NCBI GenBank assembly: GCA_017311315.1
Contig: CM029620.1
Span: 2,900,056-2,964,055 of the forward strand
Length of the DNA stretch: 64,000 nucleotides
Reading direction: 5' to 3'
From: Dendrocalamus latiflorus
Lineage: Eukaryota > Streptophyta > Magnoliopsida > Poales > Poaceae
Both the position numbers and the translations under genes were made by a program. Below are positions 23,850 to 35,041 of this stretch, one piece after another. Position 1 is the first letter of the stretch, and each line of letters starts with the position of its first letter. The notes under the pieces were generated by a model. It searched no databases. It was not told the DNA's origin and worked only from the letters and a program-made list of their open reading frames with translations.

Positions 23850-26800
23850 TGTAACATCCCAAAAATTTAAAATCTAAAAATATGAGGCTTCTGAATTATT
23901 TTTGCAATATATTTTATTAGCGTCTGGAGTTTATGTATTTTTCTAAAAATTCGATTGAGATTTCCAAGAATTGAAGAAAGACTGAGAAACAAAAATTAGA
24001 AATGTAACAAGGAGAATATGCAAATAATTGAAACTCGAAATTTTTAAATATGAATTTGAGAGATGATCCAAGAGGAAAACCGAGTAAACAAAATATAAAA
24101 GTTTCATCTTGAAAATAATAGTATGAAAAGAAAACAAAAGTAACTATAGAAGCTATATGCAAATATGTATACCATATGAATGTGCAAATGAGTAAAAGTA
24201 TATAATATATACCAGAGTATATGTGTAAATAAAATAAATAAAACATATATATACATGTATGTAAATCTGTATATATGTACACACATGCAATACATACAAA
24301 AAAAAGAGGAGGGGTGATGCTTTGCCGGCCGAACCGGCCCAACCTCCCTGTTTCCTTCGAGCCAGCCCCCAACCCCTTTTTCCCGTTCATCCCCTACCCA
24401 AGCCAGCCCGGCTCCCCTCTCTCACTGTTTTTCTTCCTCCCCACTCTCTTTTTCCCCGGGCCGAAGCTCCCGCACTCGTTCGCCGCTCGCCCGCAGCCCG
24501 GCCCGCGCGACGACCCCACGCTCGGACCAGCAAGCACCTGGCTCGGACCAGCGGGCACCGCCATCCTGACCGCTTCAGGCCGAGGTACCCTGCCGCCGCC
24601 TCTTTTTCTTGCCCGCGCCACCGAGCTCTGCCACTGCCCCTCTTTTTCTCGCCCCCTCCCTGCTCGGTCGCATCACGCGTGCGCAGTGCCACCTCCCTTC
24701 GCCACCCCCTTGCTGCTCAGGGCCATCATGCCATATCCTTTGCGCAGGATCTCCACCCTGCCCCGCCGCCTGCTCTGCTGCTCGTCGACGCAACCGCACG
24801 GGCGAAGTCCCGAGGCCAGCTCAGTCCTCCACCTTTAAGAGCCGCCGAAGCCTCCATGGACCTCCCCACACTTCAATCTCTCTCCCACAGCAAACAATCG
24901 GGCCCCGAGCACCCCAATCGCCGGCGAGCTCATTTCCTTCCCCAAACTCCGGCCATCTGGCAATCCGCCGTTTGGAGCCTCGCCGAGCCGATTCATTCAG
25001 GCTAGAGCTTCTCCAGAACACCGTGAAGCTTCTCCCCATCACGCCGGAGCCTCCCCGCCACCGTACCTCGCCGGCGCCGAAGCCCTCCCCAAGCTGCCGC
25101 CCCCACACGCCGCCGGTCCGCCTCGGAGCTCCCCGGTCTCCGCTGACACTGCCATCGGGTCCATCTCGGCACCGGGAGTCCGTTTTGCTCACCGCCCGCT
25201 CCTCTCCGGCCGCCCCTCGCCGCCGACACCGCCGTCCGTACCCGCCTCCTACCTTCTCTGTTTTGGGCTTCTTCTGCACGGGTTCATCTGCAACACCACT
25301 CCTTCCTAAGCAGGTAACATGATAGCAGTGCTCTCTCTCAATGCACTGACCCGGGTTCGATCACCCAGCCCGCCACTGTTAGTAGATTAAGTTTTTGATA
25401 TTTTGCTAGCCGAGTGCAGTAAAGGAAAATCAAGAGCAATATGGGACTAATCCACAAATAATACTAAAATTTATCAGGATAAAGATGAGCTTAGTAAATG
25501 ATTAATCATAGACCAAACAACATATGTTAGCAACTAATGTGCGTTGAATATTTGTTTTAAAGTTTAACTATTAATCAAGGGCATATTAAGAAATTGAGTA
25601 AAACCTTGTTAGGCTATGCTTTCATGGAATAAAGAGTTAGCAAATGAAAACCTTCTAAAGAGCAAATCATAACCACATAGTTAAAACATAAATGTTAATC
25701 ATGTACCCTAGCAATAATGAGGATTCTTTGTCAACTATAATACTCAAACTAAATTAGAGAATTATGTAAGAAATAAATCAAGGGAGCTATGATTATTAGT
25801 GTGAGATTACCAGAAATTTATGTACGCATTAAACCAAAACATTAACAGCATCTGGACAGGGTGTCCATCTAAATTAGAAGGCTTCCCAAAATATATATAA
25901 ATATACTAAAATAGTTAGTAAAATGGGGATGATATATAATATTAGCAAAACTTTGTACTTAATATAGACTCTATTAATGATAAAGACACTACCATTAACA
26001 TACTGTCGGACATAAAAGTTTAACCGGTAGCTTTAAATTAGCAACAATAACAAGAGATAATCATGAGCAGTAGGTTCGGTCAATCACAAAAAAAAAGGAT
26101 TGAATTGTGTCTAGTGGTAAGTAAAGGCATAAGATATCAATATTAGCAATTTCCATAGCAACTCCGAATTAAAAGGGCGTACTAATATATAGGCACAAAA
26201 TATATATGTACATATATATATGTAATAGCCATGGGTCGTCCACAACTGAAATAATCTCTCTATTATGTAATAGGATGTCGGTGATACTAGGCATAACTAG
26301 GAATAACATAGAAAAGCTAATAACGTTAATTAGGTCATAAAACCATACTGCTTAATATTTACATGCGGATTAGTTGTTATATACGAATAAGTAATACTGT
26401 TTGAATAAATAACCCAAAGCCTAAATACTAATTAAAGGCATTAATAAAGACAAATTTCTTCGGTTAGGTATTCAAATTAAATAAAAATCATAATTGAAAA
26501 GAATTTCCAAATAAAGTTAAAGGTTTGAACATTACGTCTAGACATGAAATTAGGGCTCTAAACTAAGGATTACCCTTGGTCACAATTGAAATCCATGCCC
26601 AATATTCATCATGCCCCGTTGATAAAACCCTAATGACATATTTTAATATAATAGCCCTAGGTCGTCAAGATTCAAAATAATCTCACAAACTTAAATATTC
26701 TAAATTGAACATGTAACCACTAACATGGGTAATTAACATCACATAAAATGATATGCACTAGACTCTAAAATTTATCCGGTAAGCCAAGATGCCCAGGAAA

Positions 26801-28825
26801 GTAGCGCTCGACAAAATGATACCTACTCATACATTCATCCTAACTCATGTAACTTCCTTGATAAATATAAAAATAAATAAAGGAAACTGCTGGTAAAAGA
26901 TCGAGGCATCGTTTTCTACCACCGACCTTGCCACAAATCACCCAAATCACCTATTAACTTATAATGAAGCAAAAGATGAGTTTATTCGGATTTATTTGGA
27001 TCTTTTGAGTTATGTGCTTTCATTTGGATTCAGTCGCTAGTTGCGTAATTAGAAGTTGGAAGCCGTGAAGATTCAACGGATCAAGCGAGATCAAGCTCAA
27101 GTTGAAGATAAGCGCCGAAAACTGAAGAGAAGGCATCGTGTGAGCCCAAGACCGCGGTAAACCGCACCAGGCGAGTCAATACTTTGATCATGTTGAACCT
27201 ACATTTTTCGCAAATTATTTATGTTTAAATTATCAAATTGCATGCTGTTATTTTATATGCAAATCCATGTTTAACTTAAGATCTTAGTTATATGTCCAGT
27301 GTTGCTTGATTAATATTACACCTCCTTTGGAATATTTGAATGTGTGAACCTTGTCGCCGTAGCAAAATTATAATAGTAACCTTTCGAAAATAAGTCCCTA
27401 AAAATATGCCTTGCTTAGTATCGCTTAGATAATCATGGGCGCGAGAGCACCCAAGCATCACTTTTAACCCTGAGAAAAATTGGTTGGGCAGTCATGGTGG
27501 AAATGACTGATATTTGTTGACATTGTTATTTTATGCTCCCAAAAACCTCAACTTGCTTATTTATCTGGGCGGATGGTTCGGGGGTATGGTGCAGCGGTGC
27601 ACGAGAGTGTGGTTTGTGGTAGAACCGCCCAGATACCAATAAGGACTGAATCTTGTCATGTCAACCCGTGTAAAACAGTACAACCACAAGTCTGTAAAGT
27701 ACAACTTGGCTAAGTAGACTTATCGAAATCCCGGACTCATCTCACTGGTAGTGGATTGATGGGGTTATGCTATGGCAAGGGGGCCTGAAGGGACACCAGG
27801 TAGGGTGAAGTTTCTCAGTCGTACTAGCGCAGAGGGGAGGGGAGCCCGTACGCTAGTAGCAGTGAGAAACATCCCGTGCAATTAGATGGGACCCATCGCA
27901 AATGGGAGAAGCCCATATAGTGGGATGAGAGAAAGGACTAGATACTTTGAAAAGTCACTGTGATGGTCTGCTCAACCACATGACTAGGGAATCGTGTGGG
28001 GCAACGAGTTGATTGTCTCTTGTGGTGAAAGTGTACAAACTCTGCAGAGTCAAAACTATTCGAATAGCCGTGCCCACGGTCAAGGGCGGACATGGGAACT
28101 TAACCAGATATAGTTCTATTTAAAAATGTTTTGTGGGTGGGAATGGAAAAGTGAAGGGCGAAGGACTGCCCTGGTTTGGAATTGTCCTGGGTGTCATCCC
28201 AGTGGTAAGTTAAGCGGCTATAACGCTGAAGAAATTGCTATATGGTGCAGATGCCATGTAACGGTGGATGGAATCTGAATCGATATTAATAATGCATCTC
28301 CTGATACATTATGATTTGTTCCAAAATTGCTAAGTCATAGGGCTTTTTAATTAATTGTATTCAAAAGCACTCTACACAAAACAAAATAGCCCGAGCCTCT
28401 CCTTTGTTAAGCCATGCATACTATTTATTTGCATTCTGTGTATTGGCTCGCGGAGCACGGGGTCGGAGTGCTCACGCTCGCTTTTGCGGCAAAATTCAGA
28501 ATCAGGAATCAAGTCACTACACCGCAGCAACAAGATTGGACAAGCTGACAGAGAAGATGAAGATGTCAAGAGCTAGGTCCCGAACCTCCAGTTGGCTGCC
28601 TGTGGGCATGTCCTGAAGGTCCCATCTGTGTGCTTCGTTCTTCCGCTGCTGCAATTTAATGATTTCGGCCTAATCGGCCCATGAGTAAGTCTACTATTAA
28701 ATTTTTCGCTTCCGCATGATATGTATTTTGATATTCATTACTGTGACTGTGAGCACTATCTACTGATCCAGGGAATAGTGCAGTAATCACAGAGGAATCC
28801 GGATGTTAATATCTGGGTCCCTACA
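23850..28825 (+). repeat. solo LTR of a Ty3/gypsy element, about 5 kb
   Basis: Begins TGTAACATCCCAAAAATTT and ends GGGTCCCTACA, the same termini as the gypsy LTRs at 36338 and, reversed, 42366/47218. It shares internal landmarks with them: a GC-rich core (about 24320-25310), the phrase CTATTCGAATAGCCGTGCCC near 28060, and a 3' region with cttgttaagccatgcat. The flanks are TGTTC and AGTTC, a one-mismatch target duplication. No internal region or partner LTR is present, so it is a solo LTR. At about 1.3-2 kb longer than its relatives, it may contain an inserted AT-rich segment (25380-26950). Confidence 0.78.
25380..26950. other. AT-rich segment within the solo LTR, no gene
   Basis: No open frame and no coding resemblance. 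Similar phrases recur about 425 bases apart (taatagccatgggtcgtc near 26223 and taatagccctaggtcgtc near 26650), so it contains an old internal duplication. The related LTRs lack a comparable stretch. Confidence 0.45.
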
Positions 28826-30099
28826 AGTTCACATTACACAAAGTTTTGCACAAAGTATACAAGCTCCTCTGATTTGTTCTCTAATAATGAAATGGTGAGT
28901 ATTCATAATCTTTTAATTAACAGTGGATGCCAGATTGTTTTCTTTCTACATACACTAAAGATTAGTGATCAGAACGCTTCATTTGAAACAAGTGAAAACC
29001 AGTCAATCAAATCAATAGGTGATAGCATTTTGATTTATTTCCACCATAAGTAAAGATTATGAGGGAGAACTATATAGATTGTAGATTATCCATTTTGGCT
29101 CCGCTTCCTTGATTGCATCAGTCATTTTTGTGCCTTCGCTTCTGACTTGAAGGTGAGCAGAATTATCTCCCATCTTCCTTATTGTCTTGGATCATGTGCT
29201 GTTCCAATATGTGCAGCAATAATTCACTTGATTGTAAAAATGTGGTATCTATCATTGGTGTCCACAAATCATAACTGGTATCTATCAGATGCGGGCATGT
29301 GGCTGCTAGGTTTCACATAGCCCTTCCTGCCTCTGTGCCTCAAATGTTTTCTTTGCTTTATAATCATTGAAATTTAGTGACCAATGTTTATATCAGGAGT
29401 GAGAGAAGAAGTAACGTTTATATCAGGAGTGAGAGAAGAAGTGTAATGTAGGACTTTGGGTTTGTGATGATCTCATTGAGTACTGGCTTCTGGCAATTAT
29501 AGTTTCTTTGATTGATTATTGATTGATTTATATATTTTCTGTTCCGAGGCAGTCTAGGACTCTAGGCCTGCTACAGCTATCGATCAAAGCTTTCTGATTG
29601 TTCTACAGCCATCCATGGACAATACTTGCTCTACTCCCTGATCTTTGGATAGGTGACTTCATGCTTATTTCTGAATGTCCTGCAACAAAATAGCTATTGC
29701 AAACTTTAGACTATTATGCTGGCAAGACAATCCTTGATAGATTGAGGCTTTCTTAACATTTGATATAGAAATACTAAGGCGTTTGACCCTGAGTATAGTA
29801 TATTTAGAATAATTAGGCATGTGGGTGTTACCGGTTTATATTTGTGTACTTAGATCTTGTGGATATAGGCTTTACCTAATAATTCACTGGAGATGTCTGC
29901 AGTTAGTGATTTTGTGTTGGAGAATTTTCAGTTCTCTCTATTTTTACTCGCTCGATTCATCTTTTTTTGAGACTTACTATTGTGCTTATCTATTTTCAAG
30001 TTAATTTGGGTGCTGAATACCTTGATATATCTCTTTGTTAGTCTATCTACTAAATTGGGTGCTTATCTACTAAAAATGTTAATCAATCCATCTTTGTTA
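28826..30099. other. non-coding DNA, possible intron remnants
   Basis: AT-rich and intron-like. A short direct repeat (gtttatatcaggagtgagagaagaagt) occurs twice near 29388-29440. No exon can be assigned with confidence. Confidence 0.4.
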
Positions 30100-31726
30100 G
30101 AGAAGAGCTCCACACTTGTTGCTAAGCAATGTGCATGGGCCATTGGTAACGTTGCTGGTGAAGGAACAGAGCTGAGGAGCACATTACTCGCACAAAGTGC
30201 TTTGTGGCCTCTTGCCCACTTAATGCTTTCAAGCAAGGGTTCTACAGCAAGAACTGCTGCTTGGGCATTGTCAAATCTCACCAAGGTTATATCTCTTGTT
30301 CTGATTGTGTGTGTCTCGAGTTTCTTATGTCACGGTTATCCTTTTACCAAGAGCTTTTTTTAAGGAATTAGGAGGGCTTTAGCATAAGATTAAAGTGGTG
30401 ATAAAGCTTAAGCCCTTCCAAGAAGGGTACTAATGAAAGGTTTTCTTAAAGGTTAAGCCGTATTTTCCCTCTGACAAAAGTTTGAGCCATATTTGTATTG
30501 AAAAGTTTAAGCCCCTTCCCAAAACATTTTATGAAATGCGTAGCTTATGAGGTTTTCTAGAAGCTGAACCCATCCAAACAGGTCCTAATCAGCCTGATAT
30601 ATATGCATGTAGCCATGTAGTTATTGATCAAGCATCATTTTACTGAAACGGTTGTTTCTCTTATAACCAAGGGGCCCGATGCCAAGGCTGCGAATGAGAT
30701 TATTAGCATTGAGAGTGTGCTAAATGCAATCACGAGGAACTTGGAAAAGGCATATGTCTCTTGATGGACATCTTTTTATTGCATTGCATTTCAATTTATT
30801 TTACTCATCAATTAGTCGAATTTCTAAAATTCGAGTAGAGACATGATTGTTTTGATGCTGGTTTCTTAATCATCACAAAAGGGACTAATTATTTGTTATT
30901 CTTTCTTACAGTTTCATACAGAACATTCTTTAGATTCACTGACCAGCGCTTTCTAACTTGCCTTGTCATGTTGTATTTGCTGGGCAGTTGGTACTATTTT
31001 TCTTGTGCATTTGCTTTACTCCTGGTTATATGTTTTAGGTATTTCTAAAATGTATAAATGGCATGAAAAACATTTAACTAAAATTTTATCAAAGTAACGT
31101 GCATGCTTTTACTCATTACTGCAACTGATGAGCTAAGTTTTGGATCCTTCAGGGATGAAGAGCTAGCAACTGAGGTGGCGTGGGTAGTGGTCTATCTTTC
31201 AGCACTTTCAGAAAAAGCTATCAGCTTAATAGTAAGAAGTTCTGTGCCTCAGTTGCTTATTGGACGCCTGCTGATTTCTGAGAACTTGTAGTTACTCATT
31301 CGGGTATTATTTGTTTTTCTCTATCGCATAGTGTTCCTTTTGCTTATTCACACTTTTGGTGCTTTCCCTGAAACGAATTGAAGACTGTATAACGTAGTTA
31401 ACTACTGCCTAGCTAACTGTCCTATATCTTTAAGAGGGACGCCTCTTAGTTTGAACTACAAACTTTCATAACCTTGTGTGGAGTCTGGTTGTCAAATTGG
31501 TATCCAACATTTGAGCAGGTCATGTCTTATAGAGGCATCGGTTTTTTAGGAAGATATTTCCTTCCTAGTTATTGTCGAATTCTGCACTTAGTGTTAAACA
31601 TGTAAGGAGTGTGTGTGATTTTGCAGCACAGGCAAATTGATACTTTTACTTCAAATTAGGTACTTCGTGGTTTAGGAAATCTTGTAGCCGGTGATGGATA
31701 CATGATTGATTCAATCCTAATTGTTG
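30100..31726 (+). pseudogene. importin subunit alpha (IMPA-9-like) fragment, four exons
   Basis: Armadillo-repeat exons appear in order with introns kept. 30100-30285 includes QCAWAIGNVAGEG and STARTAAWALSNL. 30672-30751 encodes GPDAKAANEIISIESVLNAI. 31153 to about 31303 includes EELATEVAWVVVYLSALSEK. 31660 to about 31726 includes VLRGLGNLVAGDGYMIDS. The match is to the divergent plant importin alpha that carries nuclear-import cargo, recognised from memory. Only the middle of the gene is here. Exon 2 ends at a donor reading ATATGT where GTATGT is expected, and exon 3 has a TAG at 31289-31291 in an otherwise open frame. It is a broken partial copy; both ends are missing. Confidence 0.8.
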
Positions 31727-31779
31727 AATGTCTATATGTTTGTGACTACTTCAATTGATAAGTCAACTCAGATGCTAAC

Positions 31780-31899
31780 CTGAGCATCACTTTCCTCAAC
31801 GCTGTTTTCTCCTATCTTTGACCCATTGCCAGCATTGGCACTTATATGATTGCTTGCTGCATTGTTTTCCAATGCATTTGTTTGGCTATTCATCTGCAT
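31780..31899 (-). pseudogene. possible small exon fragment, unrecognised
   Basis: A 40-codon open minus-strand stretch MQMNSQTNALENNAASNHIS continues polar and Asn/Ser-rich to a good donor CAG|GTTAGC at 31779/31780. It lies opposite to and just after the importin fragment, so it is a separate piece. The family is not recognised, and chance is possible. Confidence 0.25.
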
Positions 31900-32556
31900 T
31901 TGAATAATATAGCACTCAAAATCTTGGACAACTAAAATTACTGCATATCAGATACAGAACTACTACGCATCCCATAGTATTTTCAAGGAAAAGGGTCCAA
32001 AAATTAAATCCAGAATTACTTATTTTTAGTTTCGGATAGAAGTTTGAGATCCTCAGAATTCAATTTATTAAAACATGTTCAGATTTTTATCTGAAAAACT
32101 ATTTGTAACTGTGTTAAACTTGAACCATAGGTTAGTGATAATTTTTTTTATCCGGTCGTAAACTCAGCCTAAAAGGTAGGGATTGCTTCTTGGTAGCACA
32201 AGGTTGAGGTTCTTGTTTCTGGTGATCTCGGTTTAATACATCGTCTTTGCTAATATAAGTAGGCAAACATGCTTGGCTTTCTTCTATTTTTCCCTTTTAG
32301 TAATTCAAAGAAGTTAAAATTGAATATACCTGTATGTCTTTTGATTCTTGAATAGACTGAAAACGCACTGCAACTCTTGTCGCTACCTTTTTTTCTTTGG
32401 AAACAACTCTAAAATGTTCTTTGAGATTTTTAAATCTTAGTGGGTTGATGAGGTTCTGTTGGGAAAAAACGCACCTCGTGATCTACTTTCAAATGCTGTG
32501 ATGCTGTTGCACAAATTTGCCATTGACTTGTTTAACCGTCCTTCGCACTCTTATAG

Positions 32557-32669
32557 GTGATGTTGTTGTCCACATATTTCTTCCCCAACAGAGAGCATTC
32601 TACAACTTGGAAGAGTTCTATGGCAACGCCACGCCCATTGAACTCCCTTTCGAGACCCAGTGGCAGTGA
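32557..32669 (+). pseudogene. C-terminal exon of an Iojap/RsfS-like plastid protein
   Basis: After an acceptor TTATAG the frame reads DVVVHIFLPQQRAFYNLEEF and continues YGNATPIELPFET to a TGA at 32667-32669. This is the conserved C-terminal end of plant Iojap-type ribosomal silencing factors, which bind the large ribosomal subunit in plastids. Only this last exon and apparent 3' UTR are seen; no upstream exons could be found. It lies 0.8 kb after the importin fragment on the same strand, so the two form a mosaic of host-gene pieces. Confidence 0.7.
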
Positions 32670-33208
32670 CTGCTGCTTGCATCTGCTCCCGGAGACATTG
32701 CAATCAAAGCCAAAAGGAGGTTCTCGTGAAGCCGAGCAACATTGTATCATGGAGTTCTCACGTCTTCATGTCTTAATGCTCAGATGTGGAGAGCTTCCCA
32801 CTGATAGATAGCTTGGTCACAACTCACTAATATTACCTTATCACTGCACCCATGAAGCTCAAAAATGGCACCACGATGCAGACATTCTCCTTATGTATTG
32901 TCAGACTGTGTCATTGTATCAACTATCAAATAATGTTGGCAGCAAGAGGAATAGAAGCCAGAAGATTGTTAGATTCCACAATGCGTGATACAATTCTTGT
33001 ATACTTTGCTTGACGGACTTAGCACACGATTGTCAATTCAGAATCGGGATGTTGTTATTGGCAAGATTGTTCACCGAGTCGAATCCTGAACGAACTACGC
33101 CTCAGATACGTGCCCCTGCGTGTAGGAAGTTTGCTGGTTTGATGTTGCTATATGTGTATTGCTAGCTCACTGTATCTTACGTTATCTGATAGATCCTGAC
33201 GGTTTATA
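32670..33208. other. apparent 3' UTR and spacer
   Basis: Sequence after the Iojap-like stop with no long frame. It may be co-duplicated 3' UTR. Confidence 0.35.
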
Positions 33209-33279
33209 ATGTTCACTGCGTTTCCGAATTCTGATATCTGGGTGCTGATTTGCATCGCCGCGCGTTGCCAGGGAGGGAA

Positions 33280-33703
33280 ATGGCGCAGCCAGAGCCCTTC
33301 TCGCTTACCAACCGGCAGGTGGAGTTCACAATGCCTCAGGCCACCGGCGGTGGCTGTGGCTGATATGGTGCCCTCCTACACGCGCTTCTGCAGCAGCGCA
33401 GTGAGCACCCGCTCCCCGTGCCCACCATCGCCATCTGCCCGCACAACCCTAACCGCCTCCGCCCCCTTCCTCCTGCCCGGCGCCCTCGACCTCTTCACAG
33501 CGCTGGCCTTCACCTCCAGCTTCGGCATCTCCGCCTTCTCCCGTGCCCTCCCCTCCTCCGCGCAATGCCACCTCTCCGACGCCGCCTCCGCGCTCCCCTT
33601 CATTGTCGCTACCGTCGGCAGCAACGCCGACCTTCGAGAGGGCGCCTTTCTCACCAGGCTCTGCCGTGACGCTGGAAGGATAGTATGTATTACCTTTATT
33701 TGA
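33280..33703 (+). other. GC-rich exon-like fragment, unrecognised
   Basis: A sharp rise in GC resembles a grass first exon. An ATG at 33280 opens MAQPEPFSLTNRQVEFTMPQ but stops after 27 codons. Another frame (from about 33366) is open to 33703 and contains ASALPFIVATVGSNADLREG. The frame change suggests a damaged exon. I cannot name the parent gene. Confidence 0.35.
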
Positions 33704-33756
33704 TACTATGTTGCAACGCACGGGCAATTTACTAGTTTACAATTATAATTGACAGT

Positions 33757-33831
33757 GGGGTACAATAGTCTGGTGGTAAACGCCTTGGCCTCCGAGCTAG
33801 GAGGTTGTTGGTTCGATTCCTCCACACCCCA
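33757..33831 (+). repeat. tRNA-like SINE head or tRNA pseudogene
   Basis: A 75-base segment with a Pol III A-box-like TAGTCTGGTGGT and an exact B box GGTTCGATTCC (33810-33820). It begins GGGG and ends CCCCA, so an acceptor-like stem can form, but the T stem and anticodon stem pair poorly and the base before the anticodon is not T. T-rich runs follow. A tRNA-derived SINE is more likely than a working tRNA. Confidence 0.5.
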
Positions 33832-33959
33832 TGGTTTTTGTTTTTATTTTTTTCTATTCTAATTTTTATCCTCTCCTGTTTTGTCAAGTGAGACCTCCTC
33901 AACTGCGTTTTAGTTGTCACTTTTCAATTTTTTTATCTCCTCTAGCAATTAATAACTAT

Positions 33960-34488
33960 AGATAATATAATTCCTCCACACCAATTCGGCCCTTGCGTTG
34001 AGCAGTTAGGCCCACGAAAACAAAGCGTTGCAATAACAGATTATTGCCACGAACAATCATCATATATAGCAACAAATTTATTTCATGGCAATAAAAACTC
34101 ATTTCATACGCATTGTATAGGAACCTTTTGCAACGCAATTGATGACTATGACAACGCAATAAAATTGTGGCAATCTTGTCACCCACTCGCAACGAAATTC
34201 TATAAGATGGCAATACCTCCTAACTATTGCAATGAAAATCAATATTATCACAACGCAAGACAACCATGGCAATAAAGTCATACTACTCGCAACCATTTTC
34301 TAAATGGTGGCAAAAAAGCCACCTTATTACAACGAATTCAATGACTATCGCAACGTAATATTTTAGAGGCAATATTGTGCACATATCACCACGATTTTGG
34401 CAAAACATTGCAATAGTACATACCTATTGCAACTAATTTAGTGTCGTTGTGATGCGTTTTGTGGCTAAAGGGTCGGAATCTAGTAGTG
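33960..34488. mobile_element. CACTA transposon terminus with subterminal repeats
   Basis: The segment ends TAGTAGTG at 34481-34488, which is CACTACTA in reverse complement, the CACTA terminal signature. For about 500 bases before it, short words such as TTGCAACG, GTGGCAAT, CAACGCAAT and CTATTGCAA recur in both orientations. This is the usual subterminal array bound by the transposon's own proteins. The next three bases are TAT, part of a primer-binding site TATCAGAGCC, so the transposon landed in the primer site of the gypsy element that follows. The opposite terminus was not found in the window. Confidence 0.7.
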
Positions 34489-34498
34489 TATCAGAGCC

Positions 34499-35041
34499 AA
34501 TTTGACTGTTGGACGTGACCTAGTTAGAATGGTCGTTAGTAAATGAGCTTCAAAATTTATTTTATAAAATAAAATTTTAATAATTTGCTACCCTTGTCTT
34601 TTCTTGTCTTTCTATCCTTACCTTCGTCATGGCATTCTCTCTTATCTATCTGCTTATTTACTTTTTGGAATGATAATTGTACCCCTTTCCTTTGTAATTT
34701 CTATAGACGGCTCAGTGAGGTTGCGTATGAGAAGCACCTGGAGAAGCTCGTCATCATGAAGGAGCAAGGACTAGTTCTTTAGTTGTGATACCCAAGTAAA
34801 GTCGTACGATTTTAGAACGCTTATATATTACTTACTTGTGTGTTAGGTGGACTGTACCAAGTCTTTGTATACTTGTAGTACAACCATCCTTAAAAACTTT
34901 TTGATTTCAAGTTAAGTTTCTTCTAAGTCGTGGCTTGTTTCTTTCTTGCGTGTTGGTTTGGGATGTTGTTTAGTTTCCCCCTAAATCTCTTACCTATGCT
35001 AGTTCCCTCTTACCTTTTGCTAACCTCGAAAACCGCTTCAG
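34499..35041 (+). other. untranslated leader of the gag-only gypsy element
   Basis: No credible gene. It lies between the primer site and gag, where such elements keep packaging signals; none can be identified by eye. Confidence 0.5.

Noticed and set aside
24275..25322. Pro/Ser-rich frames of up to 237 codons
   Set aside because: They sit in the GC-rich core of the solo LTR, which is paralleled by similar artefacts at 37053-37853 and 44424-45119 in related LTRs.
33757..33831. A functional tRNA gene
   Set aside because: T stem and anticodon stem pair badly and position 33 is not T.
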